From an uncultured Lachnospiraceae bacterium (GTDB taxonomy: Bacteria; Bacillota; Clostridia; Lachnospirales; Lachnospiraceae): DNA of 64,000 nucleotides. Shown here piece by piece: positions 17,768-26,999 of this stretch. Below the pieces are notes generated by a model that was not told where the DNA came from, did not search any database, and saw only the letters and a program-made list of their open reading frames with translations. Both the position numbers and the translations under genes were made by a program. The stretch spans positions 19,777 through 83,776 of the forward strand of contig URMK01000027.1 in NCBI GenBank assembly GCA_900548905.1, in the 5' to 3' direction. Each line of letters starts with the position of its first letter. Positions within the stretch are counted from its first letter, which is position 1.

Positions 17768-18685
17768 ATGAAAGAATCAATTCATAAGTACTTCAAAATA
17801 GGTTTGATAAGTTTTATGGCATACCCGTCTACTATACACGGAACAGATCCGTATGGAAACGAGATTTTCAAGAAGATTGCTTGTGATGATTATTTTGATG
17901 CCATTGAAGTCAGTTGGATAAAGGATGATTTACAGCGTAAAGAAGCCGCCGAATTATTGGAAGCCTCTCATTTACAGGTCTGTTATGGGGCACAGCCCCG
18001 GCTTTTGACTACAGGTATGAATGCCAATGACTTAGATGAAGCAGAGAGACAGAGAGCAGAGGATACTTTGAAGGAAGCTGTTGACGAAGCTAAGGAGCTG
18101 GTGGCAAAAGGAATTGCTTTCCTGTCCGGCAAATGGAAACCTGAGAGCAAACAGGAATCTTATCGACAGCTTTTGAAAACCACAAGGAATTTGTGTGATT
18201 ATGCAAAAACAAAGGATATGAATGTGGAATTGGAAGTTTTTGATTATGATATAGCCAAATCTTCCCTGATCGGACCCGCAACATATGCAGCAGAATTTGC
18301 AGCTGATATGCGCATGACACATTCCAATTTTGGACTTTTGATCGATTTGAGCCACATTCCCATGACATATGAATCTGCCGAATTTGTAGTGAGAACCTTA
18401 CGGCCATACCTGACACATTTTCATATTGGAAATACGGTGTGTAAGAACCCTGATGCAGAAGGGTATGGTGATGAACACCAGCGTTTTGGTTTTCCGAATA
18501 GCTCTAATGATACAAAACAGTTACTGGACTTTCTCAGAGTCTTGAAAAATGAAGGATTTTTCTGTGCGGAAAACCCGTATGTTTTGTCCTTTGAGGTAAA
18601 ACCCTGGAAGGAGGAAGATCCGGACATTGTGGTGGCAAATGCAAAGCGGGTTTTGAATCGCGCATGGGCATTGTTAGAAGACTGA
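17768..18685 (+). CDS. Sugar phosphate isomerase/epimerase (hydroxypyruvate-isomerase-like TIM barrel)
   Basis: This 305-aa AP-endonuclease-2-like TIM barrel protein shows the metal-binding region V-E-L-E-V-F-D (about 156-162), L-L-I-D-L-S-H (about 193-199) and H-F-H-I-G-N (about 218-223). It opens the long block C operon behind a strong GGAGGGG site and LacI-like operators. It is 40 residues longer than the isomerase of block A and only distantly similar. The next gene is a glycerate/hydroxypyruvate dehydrogenase-like enzyme and the regulon includes glycerate kinase. A hydroxypyruvate isomerase-type reaction (hydroxypyruvate to tartronate semialdehyde) or a related sugar-acid isomerisation is therefore possible. 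This is inference; the family has many substrates. Confidence 0.75.
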   Translation: MKESIHKYFKIGLISFMAYPSTIHGTDPYGNEIFKKIACDDYFDAIEVSWIKDDLQRKEAAELLEASHLQVCYGAQPRLLTTGMNANDLDEAERQRAEDTLKEAVDEAKELVAKGIAFLSGKWKPESKQESYRQLLKTTRNLCDYAKTKDMNVELEVFDYDIAKSSLIGPATYAAEFAADMRMTHSNFGLLIDLSHIPMTYESAEFVVRTLRPYLTHFHIGNTVCKNPDAEGYGDEHQRFGFPNSSNDTKQLLDFLRVLKNEGFFCAENPYVLSFEVKPWKEEDPDIVVANAKRVLNRAWALLED

Positions 18686-18728
18686 ATGATTATTGGAATA
18701 CAAGGACAGTAGGTACAGGGAGGCGTGA

Positions 18729-19691
18729 ATGAAAATAGTTGTGTTGGATGGGTACGTTCAAAATCCTGGTGATTTGAGCTGGAGAGCTTTGGAAGATTTG
18801 GGCGAGCTTACAGTTTATGCTCGTACACCTTGTGAAAAAATAGTGGAAAGGATTACTGATGCAGAAGCTGTGATTACGAATAAAACTCCTATATCGAAAG
18901 AGGTGTTGGATAGTTGCCCACAGATAAAGTACATTGGTGTACTGGCAACGGGATATAACGTGATTGATGTGGATGCTGCTGCCGAAAAAGGAATACCCGT
19001 ATGTAATGTTCCTGCTTACGGTACAGATGCGGTTGCCCAATTTGCAATTGGTTTGCTTTTAGAGATTTGTCATCATATTGGGCACCATAACGAAGCAGTA
19101 CATCGAGGCGCATGGGAATGCAGTCCGGATTGGTGTTTTTGGGACTATCCACTCATCGAACTGAGCGGAAAAACATTTGGTATTATAGGATTTGGCCATA
19201 TTGGTCAAAAAACCGGACAGATCGCCTCAGCGCTGGGAATGAAGGTGATTTACTATAATCCACGTCCTAAGCGGTCCGAGAATACATATTTTGCAGAAAG
19301 TGTTTCTCTGGATGAACTTTTGAAAAGTGCAGATGTCATTTCTCTTCATTGTCCGCTTTCCCCGGAAACTCAGGGAATGATTAACAAGGAATCCATAGAG
19401 AAAATGAAGCAGGGCGTAATTCTATTGAATAATTCCCGTGGGCCGCTGATTGTGGAACACGCGTTGGCAGAAGCGCTAAATAGCGGAAAAGTTGCGGCGG
19501 CAGGTTTAGACGTAGTATCAACAGAACCGATTCAGAAAGAAAACCCGTTATTAAATGCAAAAAATTGTATTATTACACCTCATATTTCATGGGCACCTAA
19601 GGAAACCAGAAAACGTCTGATGAATATCGCAGTGGAAAATCTTCAGAACTATTTGAATGGAACACCCGCCAACGTTATAAACGGAGTGTAA
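18729..19691 (+). CDS. D-2-hydroxyacid dehydrogenase (glycerate dehydrogenase / hydroxypyruvate reductase type)
   Basis: This 320-aa NAD-dependent dehydrogenase carries G-F-G-H-I-G (154-159) in the Rossmann domain and the catalytic triad Arg237 (S-R-G), Glu266 (T-E-P) and His285 (P-H-I-S-W-A-P). The His-x-x-W-A-P context is typical of glycerate dehydrogenases, which interconvert hydroxypyruvate and D-glycerate. Together with glycerate kinase (14953) under the same operator motif, this gives a route from hydroxypyruvate to 2-phosphoglycerate. It is followed after 38 bases by the permease genes. It is the first of three different D-2-hydroxyacid dehydrogenases in this operon. Confidence 0.87.
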   Translation: MKIVVLDGYVQNPGDLSWRALEDLGELTVYARTPCEKIVERITDAEAVITNKTPISKEVLDSCPQIKYIGVLATGYNVIDVDAAAEKGIPVCNVPAYGTDAVAQFAIGLLLEICHHIGHHNEAVHRGAWECSPDWCFWDYPLIELSGKTFGIIGFGHIGQKTGQIASALGMKVIYYNPRPKRSENTYFAESVSLDELLKSADVISLHCPLSPETQGMINKESIEKMKQGVILLNNSRGPLIVEHALAEALNSGKVAAAGLDVVSTEPIQKENPLLNAKNCIITPHISWAPKETRKRLMNIAVENLQNYLNGTPANVINGV

Positions 19692-19729
19692 GGCCGGCCA
19701 ATTGCCAAAACAGAAAGGAGAAGGAATAA

Positions 19730-20704
19730 GTGAACGAAAAAAGAAAGATGTCGGTTCAAAGCGGTTCGGCTGTATTAAAGGTGAAAAAAGTGAAGCAGCC
19801 GGTTCGTAAAGACATTATAAAAGAAAATATGGAACTGTATTTAATGATGGCACCGGTACTTATACTGATTTTTCTTATGGCTTATATTCCGTTGTATGGA
19901 ACGGTAATTGCCTTTCAGGATTTTGCTCCGGGAAGCTCGATTTTGTCTTCGGAGACAAAATGGGTAGGATGGAAATTTTTTGAAAAATTTATTACAGGGA
20001 AATATTTTACAAGATTGTTCAGAAATACACTGACACTAAATGTCTTAAATTTAATTATTGGTTTTCCGATCCCAATTATTTTTGCATTGTTATTAAATGA
20101 ATTAAAAAATGTAAAATATAAAAAATTTGCACAGACAGTCAGCTATATGCCATATTTTATTTCTACTGTGGTTGTGGCAAGCATTGTGCTGATGCTTACA
20201 GGCGCTGACGGACTGGTAAATCAGATACGTGTATTATTCGGTTATACACCATACGAATATAATACGGATCCCAACGCTTTTCCATGGATTTATGTGATCA
20301 CGAATATATGGAAATCATTTGGGTGGAATAGTATTTTATATATTTCAAACATGAATTCCATAGATTCAGCTTTATATGAATCGGCCAAGCTGGATGGTGC
20401 AAACCGATGGCATTTGGCAAGATACATAACAATTCCCTGTTTAATGCCTACCATTGCAGTAATGTTGGTATTGGCAACAGGTGGATTAATGGCCGGAAAT
20501 ACGGATCTTATCCTTCTTTTGTATAACCCGGGCGTATATTCCACCGCTGATGTATTTGGTACTTATATTTACCGTGACGGTTTGCTTCAGGGTAATTTCA
20601 GCATGAGTACAGCAGTGGGGCTGATCCAGTCAACTGTTAATTTTGCATTAGTATTTCTGGCAAACAAAGCCAGCAATAAGATAAGCGGAAATGGATTGTG
20701 GTGA
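19730..20704 (+). CDS. Sugar ABC transporter permease, LplB type
   Basis: This 324-aa protein begins with GTG behind AGAAAGGAG. It has about six membrane segments and the EAA-type loop (E-S-A-K-L-D-G-A-N, then I-P-C-L-M-P). It is one half of the channel of an oligosaccharide importer whose second half follows with a short overlap and whose binding lipoprotein is at 21683. The substrate is unknown; the operon supplies GH42, GH2 and GH51 enzymes for what is imported. Confidence 0.9.
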   Translation: MNEKRKMSVQSGSAVLKVKKVKQPVRKDIIKENMELYLMMAPVLILIFLMAYIPLYGTVIAFQDFAPGSSILSSETKWVGWKFFEKFITGKYFTRLFRNTLTLNVLNLIIGFPIPIIFALLLNELKNVKYKKFAQTVSYMPYFISTVVVASIVLMLTGADGLVNQIRVLFGYTPYEYNTDPNAFPWIYVITNIWKSFGWNSILYISNMNSIDSALYESAKLDGANRWHLARYITIPCLMPTIAVMLVLATGGLMAGNTDLILLLYNPGVYSTADVFGTYIYRDGLLQGNFSMSTAVGLIQSTVNFALVFLANKASNKISGNGLW

Positions 20705-21614
20705 TGAAATGGTAAAAGAAAAAAATATTACGAAAATAAAAAATAAATATAACTGGGCAGATCTTATTATTTGTATAGTGATCGCAATCCTCTGTCTTGT
20801 GGTTGTATATCCGATGTATTATGTAATGATTTTATCAATAAGTGATCCATCGGAAGCTGTAAAAATGTCGGCCCATATTCTGCCGAAAGGATTATATTTT
20901 GATACTTATAAACTTTTTTTAAAGGATGCGAGTTTGTGGCGTTCCTATGCATATACAATTTTTTATGCTGCAACGACATGCATTTTGATGGAAACAACCT
21001 GTGTGCTAATGGCTTATCCACTCACGTGCAAAAGGCTGTATGGCAAAAAATTTATTATCTTTTTTCTTTTGGTACCGATGTATTTTTCCGGTGGAATGAT
21101 TCCGGAATATCTGGTATATACAAAACTTGGACTGTACAACAATGTCTGGAGTCTGATTATACCAGGGGCATTCAGTATTTGGAACATTATTTTAACACGA
21201 ACTTATATGAGTACTATTCCTGATACGATGAAGGAAGCTGCTAAAATGGATGGAGCGAATCATTTCAACATCCTTACCAGAATTTATGTGCCGCTGAGTA
21301 AGCCAATTATGGCGGTCATTGCGATCTACACGGTAGTAGGAGTATGGAACGCATGGTTCCGCTCTATGGTATACCAGCCTAATTTGAGAATTCAGCCTCT
21401 GCAGATGTACCTTCGCAGAGTGTTGATTACACAAAGTGTGGATATTACAGATATTTCAGCGGAAGAAGCGGCGGTATTGGCAGAAAAGCTGCTGAGCAAT
21501 ATGCAGATGCGTTATGCAATGATCGTATTTACAACGTTACCAATTCTATTTATTTATCCCTTCTTTCAAAAATATTTCGTAAAGGGCGTTATGGTAGGAT
21601 CATTAAAGGGATGA
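20691..21614 (+). CDS. Sugar ABC transporter permease, LplC type
   Basis: This 307-aa membrane protein has an EAA motif (E-A-A-K-M-D-G-A-N) and the C-terminal F-V-K-G-V-M-V-G-S. The longest frame starts at 20691 and overlaps the preceding gene by 14 bases. The ATG at 20709 (M-V-K-E-K) is an equally credible start that would follow the upstream stop by four bases; neither has a strong ribosome binding site, which suggests translational coupling. It forms a pair with the 19730 permease and is served by the 21683 binding protein. Confidence 0.88.
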   Translation: MDCGDEMVKEKNITKIKNKYNWADLIICIVIAILCLVVVYPMYYVMILSISDPSEAVKMSAHILPKGLYFDTYKLFLKDASLWRSYAYTIFYAATTCILMETTCVLMAYPLTCKRLYGKKFIIFFLLVPMYFSGGMIPEYLVYTKLGLYNNVWSLIIPGAFSIWNIILTRTYMSTIPDTMKEAAKMDGANHFNILTRIYVPLSKPIMAVIAIYTVVGVWNAWFRSMVYQPNLRIQPLQMYLRRVLITQSVDITDISAEEAAVLAEKLLSNMQMRYAMIVFTTLPILFIYPFFQKYFVKGVMVGSLKG

Positions 21615-21682
21615 TAAGAAATGAAGTAGTAAATTTGTAACAAAACCATGAAGAATGGTTTGTAATATGAAAGGAGAAAAAT

Positions 21683-23374
21683 ATGAAAAAGAGAACAAAG
21701 AAACTGTTGGGGGTGATGTTATCCGTATCTATGCTCATTTCTTTAGCGGCATGCGGTAACAGCAGTAATGAACAGGGGGAAGGCAATACTGCTGCCGGTA
21801 CGGCGGAGAGTACTGCAGGGTCTGTAGCTGCTGGTGCAGGAAATGATTCGGGGGAGATGAGAACGATCAATATTCTTTGTATGGAGAGCACGTTTGGAGG
21901 TCTTTATATGGAGAATATTGAGGATAATATCTGGTGGCAAAAGGTTGTTGAAGACTTGGAAGAAAGAAATATTAAAGTTGAACTGGAAGTAGTGCAGGCG
22001 GATCAGTATCCTACCACTCTTCAGACCAGATTTTCCAGCGGCCAGGAGTTGCCTGATATGGTAGCCTTGGGCAGATATGCCAGCGATGGTATTGATGATG
22101 CAACTGCGATGCGTTGGGGAAGACAGGGGCTGTTGTTGGATCTGAATGAAGTTTTGGGGGAGCATGGAGGAGAAGAAGCGCTCGCTTTTCTGGAAGAACA
22201 TGCTTCCTATGTGGCAAAGCGTTTGACTACAAATGATGGTAAAATGTACTGGCTGCCTAACCTGACGCTGAAAACTTATAACGGAGAACCGGCATCCAAT
22301 TATCTGGCCGTTAATATCCGTAAGGACTGGCTTGATGCGGTAGGCATGGATGTTCCTGCTACAACGGAAGAGTTTTATAATGCAGCGAAGGCATTTAGGG
22401 ATCAAGATGTTAATGGCAGCGGTTCCGCAGACGAAATTGTTTCATTGGATCCTTCCAATTGGGATAATGGTATTGCACAATGGTTTGGACTTGGACAGGA
22501 TTTGGTTTCTTATATTACCACTACGGATGAAGTAGTGACTCCCTGGTATCAGGAAGGCTGTAAGGAATATTTCATGTATCTGAACAGGATGTATAATGAA
22601 GGGCTGTTAAACTCTCAGCTGTTTGGCGGGAATGGTGATTTGGAAACGCAGCTTCTGGTTGAAAATAAAGTAAGTTCTACATTTAGCTGGATTCTACAGG
22701 GATGGCTGGAGCCTCAGGTAACGGGTACAGAGGATGCTTACTATTATCCGATTGTTGCTCTGCAGAATGATGTTGGAACTACACCTCTTTATGAATGTGA
22801 AGAACCTGAAAAATCTTATGGTAAATTTGCCGTGACCAAAGATTGCGACAATTTGGAGGCAGTGGCGGAGTTATTCAATTATCTCTATTCAGAAGAATAT
22901 GAAGAACTGCAGACATGGGGAGAAAAAGGAGTCAGCTATGATGAAGAAAACGGATATAGAGCGTTTATCGGTAAATATGCGGATGGAAGTGATATTCCGG
23001 AAAACGAAGCTTTGCTGAACGGTTATGTCGGCACAAATCTGTTTCCCCGTGTCAAGATGGTCGATATTCAATCTGAATTCATTACAAGTGATATGACAAA
23101 GGCAGATATTGAAATTGCTACTATAGGCAGCACTCCCAATGTTGCTCATATGATCAATAATTATCAGGTTCTGCCGGATGACGAGCAGACGGATACCATT
23201 AACAGTATCATGTCTGATCTGGAGACATACTCTGATGAATTGGCAATCAGTTTGGTATTGGGCAGTAAATCTTTTGATGATTGGGATACTTATATGACGG
23301 ATTTGAAAGAACTTGGACTGGATGATCTGATTGCGATTAACAGGGATCTCTGTGACAAATATAACGCGGAATAA
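21683..23374 (+). CDS. ABC transporter substrate-binding lipoprotein
   Basis: This 563-aa precursor has a positively charged start, a hydrophobic stretch and the lipobox L-A-A-C with lipidated Cys24, then a Ser/Gly/Ala-rich linker and a large solute-binding domain of the LipO/YtcQ class. It is tethered to the outer face of the membrane and delivers a glycan to the permeases encoded just upstream. The order permease-permease-binding protein differs from blocks D and E, where the binding protein comes first. A stem-loop directly follows the stop codon. Confidence 0.92.
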   Translation: MKKRTKKLLGVMLSVSMLISLAACGNSSNEQGEGNTAAGTAESTAGSVAAGAGNDSGEMRTINILCMESTFGGLYMENIEDNIWWQKVVEDLEERNIKVELEVVQADQYPTTLQTRFSSGQELPDMVALGRYASDGIDDATAMRWGRQGLLLDLNEVLGEHGGEEALAFLEEHASYVAKRLTTNDGKMYWLPNLTLKTYNGEPASNYLAVNIRKDWLDAVGMDVPATTEEFYNAAKAFRDQDVNGSGSADEIVSLDPSNWDNGIAQWFGLGQDLVSYITTTDEVVTPWYQEGCKEYFMYLNRMYNEGLLNSQLFGGNGDLETQLLVENKVSSTFSWILQGWLEPQVTGTEDAYYYPIVALQNDVGTTPLYECEEPEKSYGKFAVTKDCDNLEAVAELFNYLYSEEYEELQTWGEKGVSYDEENGYRAFIGKYADGSDIPENEALLNGYVGTNLFPRVKMVDIQSEFITSDMTKADIEIATIGSTPNVAHMINNYQVLPDDEQTDTINSIMSDLETYSDELAISLVLGSKSFDDWDTYMTDLKELGLDDLIAINRDLCDKYNAE

Positions 23375-23383
23375 ATGCGTAGA

Positions 23384-23418
23384 GAAACGGCTGCCTGCGC
23401 GGCCGTTTCCTGTTTTTG
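23384..23418 (+). terminator. Intercistronic stem-loop after binding-protein gene
   Basis: An 11-bp stem (23384-23394 with 23399-23409, one G-T pair) closes a CTGC loop and is followed by CTGTTTTT. It lies inside an operon, so it is more likely a partial terminator or mRNA stabiliser that keeps the binding protein abundant. Confidence 0.65.
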
Positions 23419-23468
23419 GGCACTTGCCGTTATACGGCTACTTTAATAAGCGAAAAGGAGTTTGATTC

Positions 23469-25574
23469 ATGACAAAAATACCTTTACAGATGCCTTACGG
23501 CGCTGTTTACTTCAGAAAATCTAATCCTCCAAAGGAAGATTGGGAAAGGGATTATGCACAGGCAGCAGCGGATGACAATAATATTTTCAGGCATTGGTTC
23601 ATGTGGGGTAATATTGAAGTGGCGCCTGGAGTGTATGATTGGGATGATTATGACAGACAGATAGAGCTGGCAGAAAAATATGGAATCAAAACAATCATTG
23701 CGGAACTAAGTTCCTCTGTGCCGGAATGGCTGATTGCACAGCGGCCCGATCTGCTGATGGAAGACAGCCGGGGTTCCCATCCGGACAGTTATATCAGCGC
23801 AAGCTGCATGACCGGAGGTTTTTGTAATGGGTTATGTCTGGATCAGCCGGAAGCAAAAGAACTTACTGCCGGTTTTCTGACCGCGTTGGCGAGACGATAT
23901 AAGGGATCACCGGCACTGCTGGGATATGATGTCTGGAATGAATGTTCCTTGCCTCATAATATGTGCTATTGCGATGCTACTGCGGATGCCTTTCGAAAGT
24001 GGCTGAAAGAAAAATATGCCGGTGACCTGGAACGTTTGGCAGAGACATGGCATCGGTATAGCTTCACGGACTGGTCACAGGTAAAACCGGTAAAAATTTT
24101 GCAGCTTGCACCGGAAAGCTTTGACTGGCTGGAGTTTAAGAAAGAAAATGCTTATCGTCAGATGAAGTGGCGTGTGGATGTTTTAAACAGAGAAGATCCG
24201 GATTCTTTAAAATGTGCTCACGGTATGGCGTTTAGCCTGGAAAATATGGCTAACGGTGCTTCTGATGACTGGCTTGCGGCACAGCAAGTAGATGTGTTTG
24301 GATTGACTTTTGTACAGAGCAGAAAAGGAGCTGAGGACTGGAAGCAATTTCAGGCGTTGGATCTGGCTCGTTCCGGTTCCAGAGGGAAACCATTTTGGCA
24401 TGCGGAAGCACAGGGGGGCCATCTTTGGCTGCAGCCACAGGTAATCGGCCGTCCTCGTGAGGATGGAAGGATTAGTACTGCAGAGGACGTACGGCTTTGG
24501 AACCTGACTACGCTGGCAGGAGGAGCCCGTGGTGTTCTGTATCCCAGATGGCGTCCATTACTGGACGGCGCATTGTTTGGCGCATTTGCTCCCTATGGTA
24601 TGGATGGCAGACCTACAGAGCGCTCTGACATAGGAGCAAAAGTAGCAAAGTGGTCTAATGCACCGGAGCAGAAGGATTTGATGGAGGCAGCGGCGGTGAA
24701 AGGTGAGATTGGAATTGTGGTAGTACCTGAATCTCAGACTCTATTTTATCTGCTTGCGAATCCTGCATTTCCCAGTAGTTATAAAAAAATTATGGATGGT
24801 GCTTACAGAAGCTTTTTTGATTATGGCATTCAGGCAGATTATGTACATATAGAAGATATCAACGAGTATTGTTTCCTTTATCTTCCGGCGCCGATGATGC
24901 TGAATCAGCAGTCTGTGGAGGCAATTAAAAAGTGGGTAGCAGCCGGAGGCACTCTGATCTCCGAAGGCTGTCCTGCCTATTTTGGAGATTATGGGCATGT
25001 TTCCCCTGAACAGCCCGGTTCCGGAATGGATTCCCTTTTTGGTGTAAAGGAGGAATATGTTGAATTTACTCCGGATCTTTTAAAAGAATTTACTTTCGAA
25101 TATGGAGGCAATTGTGTATGGGGAGGAGAATATTTACAGACCTATCATACAACAGGGGCAGAAACGATCTGTCGGGATGGGAAAGGAAAAATTCTTGGAA
25201 CTTGTAACAGTTATGGGAAAGGGAAAACATTCATGATAGGAACAAGTCCATCGAAAGGATATTGGGAACATGCGGAAGAAAAGCCTTATTCGCTGGCATA
25301 TGAAATAGCTCTGAAGGCAGGGGTGAAACCTTTTGTGAAGTGCAGCAATGACCTTGTAAAAATTCGGCTGCAGCGTTCAAAAAATGAATTGTATGTTTGG
25401 ATCATTAATAGCACGAAAACAATACAGGCGGCAGATTTTGAAATTGATACCCAGTGGAATGCCGGTGATATAAATAAAATATACTGGGAAGGCGGCAGCA
25501 TTGAGCGTGTTCAAAGAGGATACCACACCGTTGTGGAAGGACAAAACGTAGTGATTGCCGGAGTCGGAAAATAG
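23469..25574 (+). CDS. Glycoside hydrolase family 42 (beta-galactosidase type)
   Basis: This 701-aa enzyme has the GH42 layout: TIM barrel, Rossmann-like trimerisation domain (about 400-600) and small beta domain. Acid/base Glu158 lies in D-V-W-N-E, nucleophile Glu313 in F-W-H-A-E, and the typical C-Y-C-D segment follows the acid/base. Family enzymes release terminal beta-galactose, and a few act on alpha-L-arabinopyranosides. There is no signal peptide, so it is cytosolic. It follows the binding-protein gene and its hairpin, and precedes the tandem FAD oxidoreductases. The true substrate may differ from lactose-type sugars given the unusual setting. Confidence 0.87.
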   Translation: MTKIPLQMPYGAVYFRKSNPPKEDWERDYAQAAADDNNIFRHWFMWGNIEVAPGVYDWDDYDRQIELAEKYGIKTIIAELSSSVPEWLIAQRPDLLMEDSRGSHPDSYISASCMTGGFCNGLCLDQPEAKELTAGFLTALARRYKGSPALLGYDVWNECSLPHNMCYCDATADAFRKWLKEKYAGDLERLAETWHRYSFTDWSQVKPVKILQLAPESFDWLEFKKENAYRQMKWRVDVLNREDPDSLKCAHGMAFSLENMANGASDDWLAAQQVDVFGLTFVQSRKGAEDWKQFQALDLARSGSRGKPFWHAEAQGGHLWLQPQVIGRPREDGRISTAEDVRLWNLTTLAGGARGVLYPRWRPLLDGALFGAFAPYGMDGRPTERSDIGAKVAKWSNAPEQKDLMEAAAVKGEIGIVVVPESQTLFYLLANPAFPSSYKKIMDGAYRSFFDYGIQADYVHIEDINEYCFLYLPAPMMLNQQSVEAIKKWVAAGGTLISEGCPAYFGDYGHVSPEQPGSGMDSLFGVKEEYVEFTPDLLKEFTFEYGGNCVWGGEYLQTYHTTGAETICRDGKGKILGTCNSYGKGKTFMIGTSPSKGYWEHAEEKPYSLAYEIALKAGVKPFVKCSNDLVKIRLQRSKNELYVWIINSTKTIQAADFEIDTQWNAGDINKIYWEGGSIERVQRGYHTVVEGQNVVIAGVGK

Positions 25575-25613
25575 AGTTATTTTCCCAATGGGGGGATCTG
25601 AAAGAGGTGGAGT

Positions 25614-26999
25614 ATGGAAAATTATGAACCACCGGAATTGATTGAAGAAACCTTAGAAATTCCGGTTCGGGAGGAATGTGATGTGTTGGTTGTCGGCGGC
25701 GGTGCAGCAGGTGTCATGGCGGCGCTGGCCGCTGCCCAAAATGGCGCACGAACGATCCTTGTGGAACAGAACACTTATCTGGGCGGTGATATGCTTAGCG
25801 GTGCTGCAGGATGGATGGGATTTTATAATATTTATAAGCCGAAAAAGAAGGAAGCGGTCAGGCTTGTCAGAGGTATTACGGATGATCTGGTGAAACGTCT
25901 GGAGGATGAGGAAGGAACTATAGGATTTTATGAAGAGGATTACAATCCGGAGAAAGAATCTATGCATATTCAGGCGGAAAGGGAAGTTTTTCCAAACGTT
26001 TTTTTAGAAATGCTCAAAGATTATGGTGTAAAGATTTATCTGCGTTGTATGGTGGTGGATACAATTGTGGAGACTGGCGGCGTAAAGGGAATTATTATGG
26101 AGAGCAAATCCGGCAGAGAAGCAATTTTTGCCGGAGTTACGGTGGATTGCTCCGGTAATGCTGATGTGGCATTTCATGCTGGTGTCAAGACAAATGAAAT
26201 CAGAGACAGACAGAGTGCCGGTATGGCCTTTGGCATGGCAGGAGTGGAATTGGAGAAAACTTATGCTTATCTGAAAGAGCGGGCCCTTCTTGCGGTTATG
26301 GGAAGAAAACGACGGAAAGATGGATTCGATTCAATTGCAATGTTGGGATTTCACCTGGCGAAGATAGCAGAGTTTACGCCCTATTTGGAACAATATCATC
26401 TGCATGGAGAACCTTGCATTATTTCTAATCGTCCCGGATATGCAGATATGATCAACGGTGTGACGATGAGGGTTGACACATCCAGCCCACGGGCTTTGTC
26501 TGAGGCAGCTATTACATTGAACGATTGCTGCCTGCAGATGGGAAAGCTGTTTCAAAAATATCTTCCCGGTTTTGAAAATGCGTATGTAGACTGGATTTCG
26601 GCAAAACCGGGAATCCGATTTACCAGGCAGGTAGAATGTATCTATGATATAAGCCGGAAGGATTTAGATGAACTTGTGATCCCAAAGGATTGTGTGGGGG
26701 TTTTTGGTGTTCAGGATGGTTGTTATAAAGGCTATACCATAAAAGGAGGAGGCTGGTACGGAATTCCTTATCGGGCGCTGATTCCTAAAGATATGGAAAA
26801 TCTTTTGGTAGCCGGGCGGATGATTTCCTCTGACTGGGTGGTATTCATGTCTACCAGGCTAATCGGCTGCTGTATGGTACAGGGGGAGGCAGCCGGTACT
26901 GCGGCAGCATTGGCAGCACTGCAAAAATGTTCCGTAAGTGACCTGGATATCACGGTACTGCAGAATGCGCTGAGAAAGGATGGTGTATTCCTTGGCTGA
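25614..26999 (+). CDS. FAD-dependent oxidoreductase (FAD_oxidored type), copy 1
   Basis: This 461-aa flavoprotein has the dinucleotide fold G-G-G-A-A-G at 28-33, an acidic end to the second strand (V-E-Q), and a C-terminal FAD-contact region G-R-M-I-S-S-D-W about 60 residues from the end. This is the PF12831-like group related to fumarate reductase/succinate dehydrogenase flavoproteins; few members have known substrates. The next gene is a clear paralogue with the same C-terminal block, so the pair arose by tandem duplication and may form a heterodimer. Its presence among glycosidases suggests oxidation or reduction of a sugar or sugar acid, but this is not established. Confidence 0.82.
   Translation: MENYEPPELIEETLEIPVREECDVLVVGGGAAGVMAALAAAQNGARTILVEQNTYLGGDMLSGAAGWMGFYNIYKPKKKEAVRLVRGITDDLVKRLEDEEGTIGFYEEDYNPEKESMHIQAEREVFPNVFLEMLKDYGVKIYLRCMVVDTIVETGGVKGIIMESKSGREAIFAGVTVDCSGNADVAFHAGVKTNEIRDRQSAGMAFGMAGVELEKTYAYLKERALLAVMGRKRRKDGFDSIAMLGFHLAKIAEFTPYLEQYHLHGEPCIISNRPGYADMINGVTMRVDTSSPRALSEAAITLNDCCLQMGKLFQKYLPGFENAYVDWISAKPGIRFTRQVECIYDISRKDLDELVIPKDCVGVFGVQDGCYKGYTIKGGGWYGIPYRALIPKDMENLLVAGRMISSDWVVFMSTRLIGCCMVQGEAAGTAAALAALQKCSVSDLDITVLQNALRKDGVFLG

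Noticed and set aside
21743..22405. 220-codon minus-strand frame opposite the binding-protein gene
   Set aside because: It is a shadow of a well-supported lipoprotein gene, with a composition typical of antisense translation.
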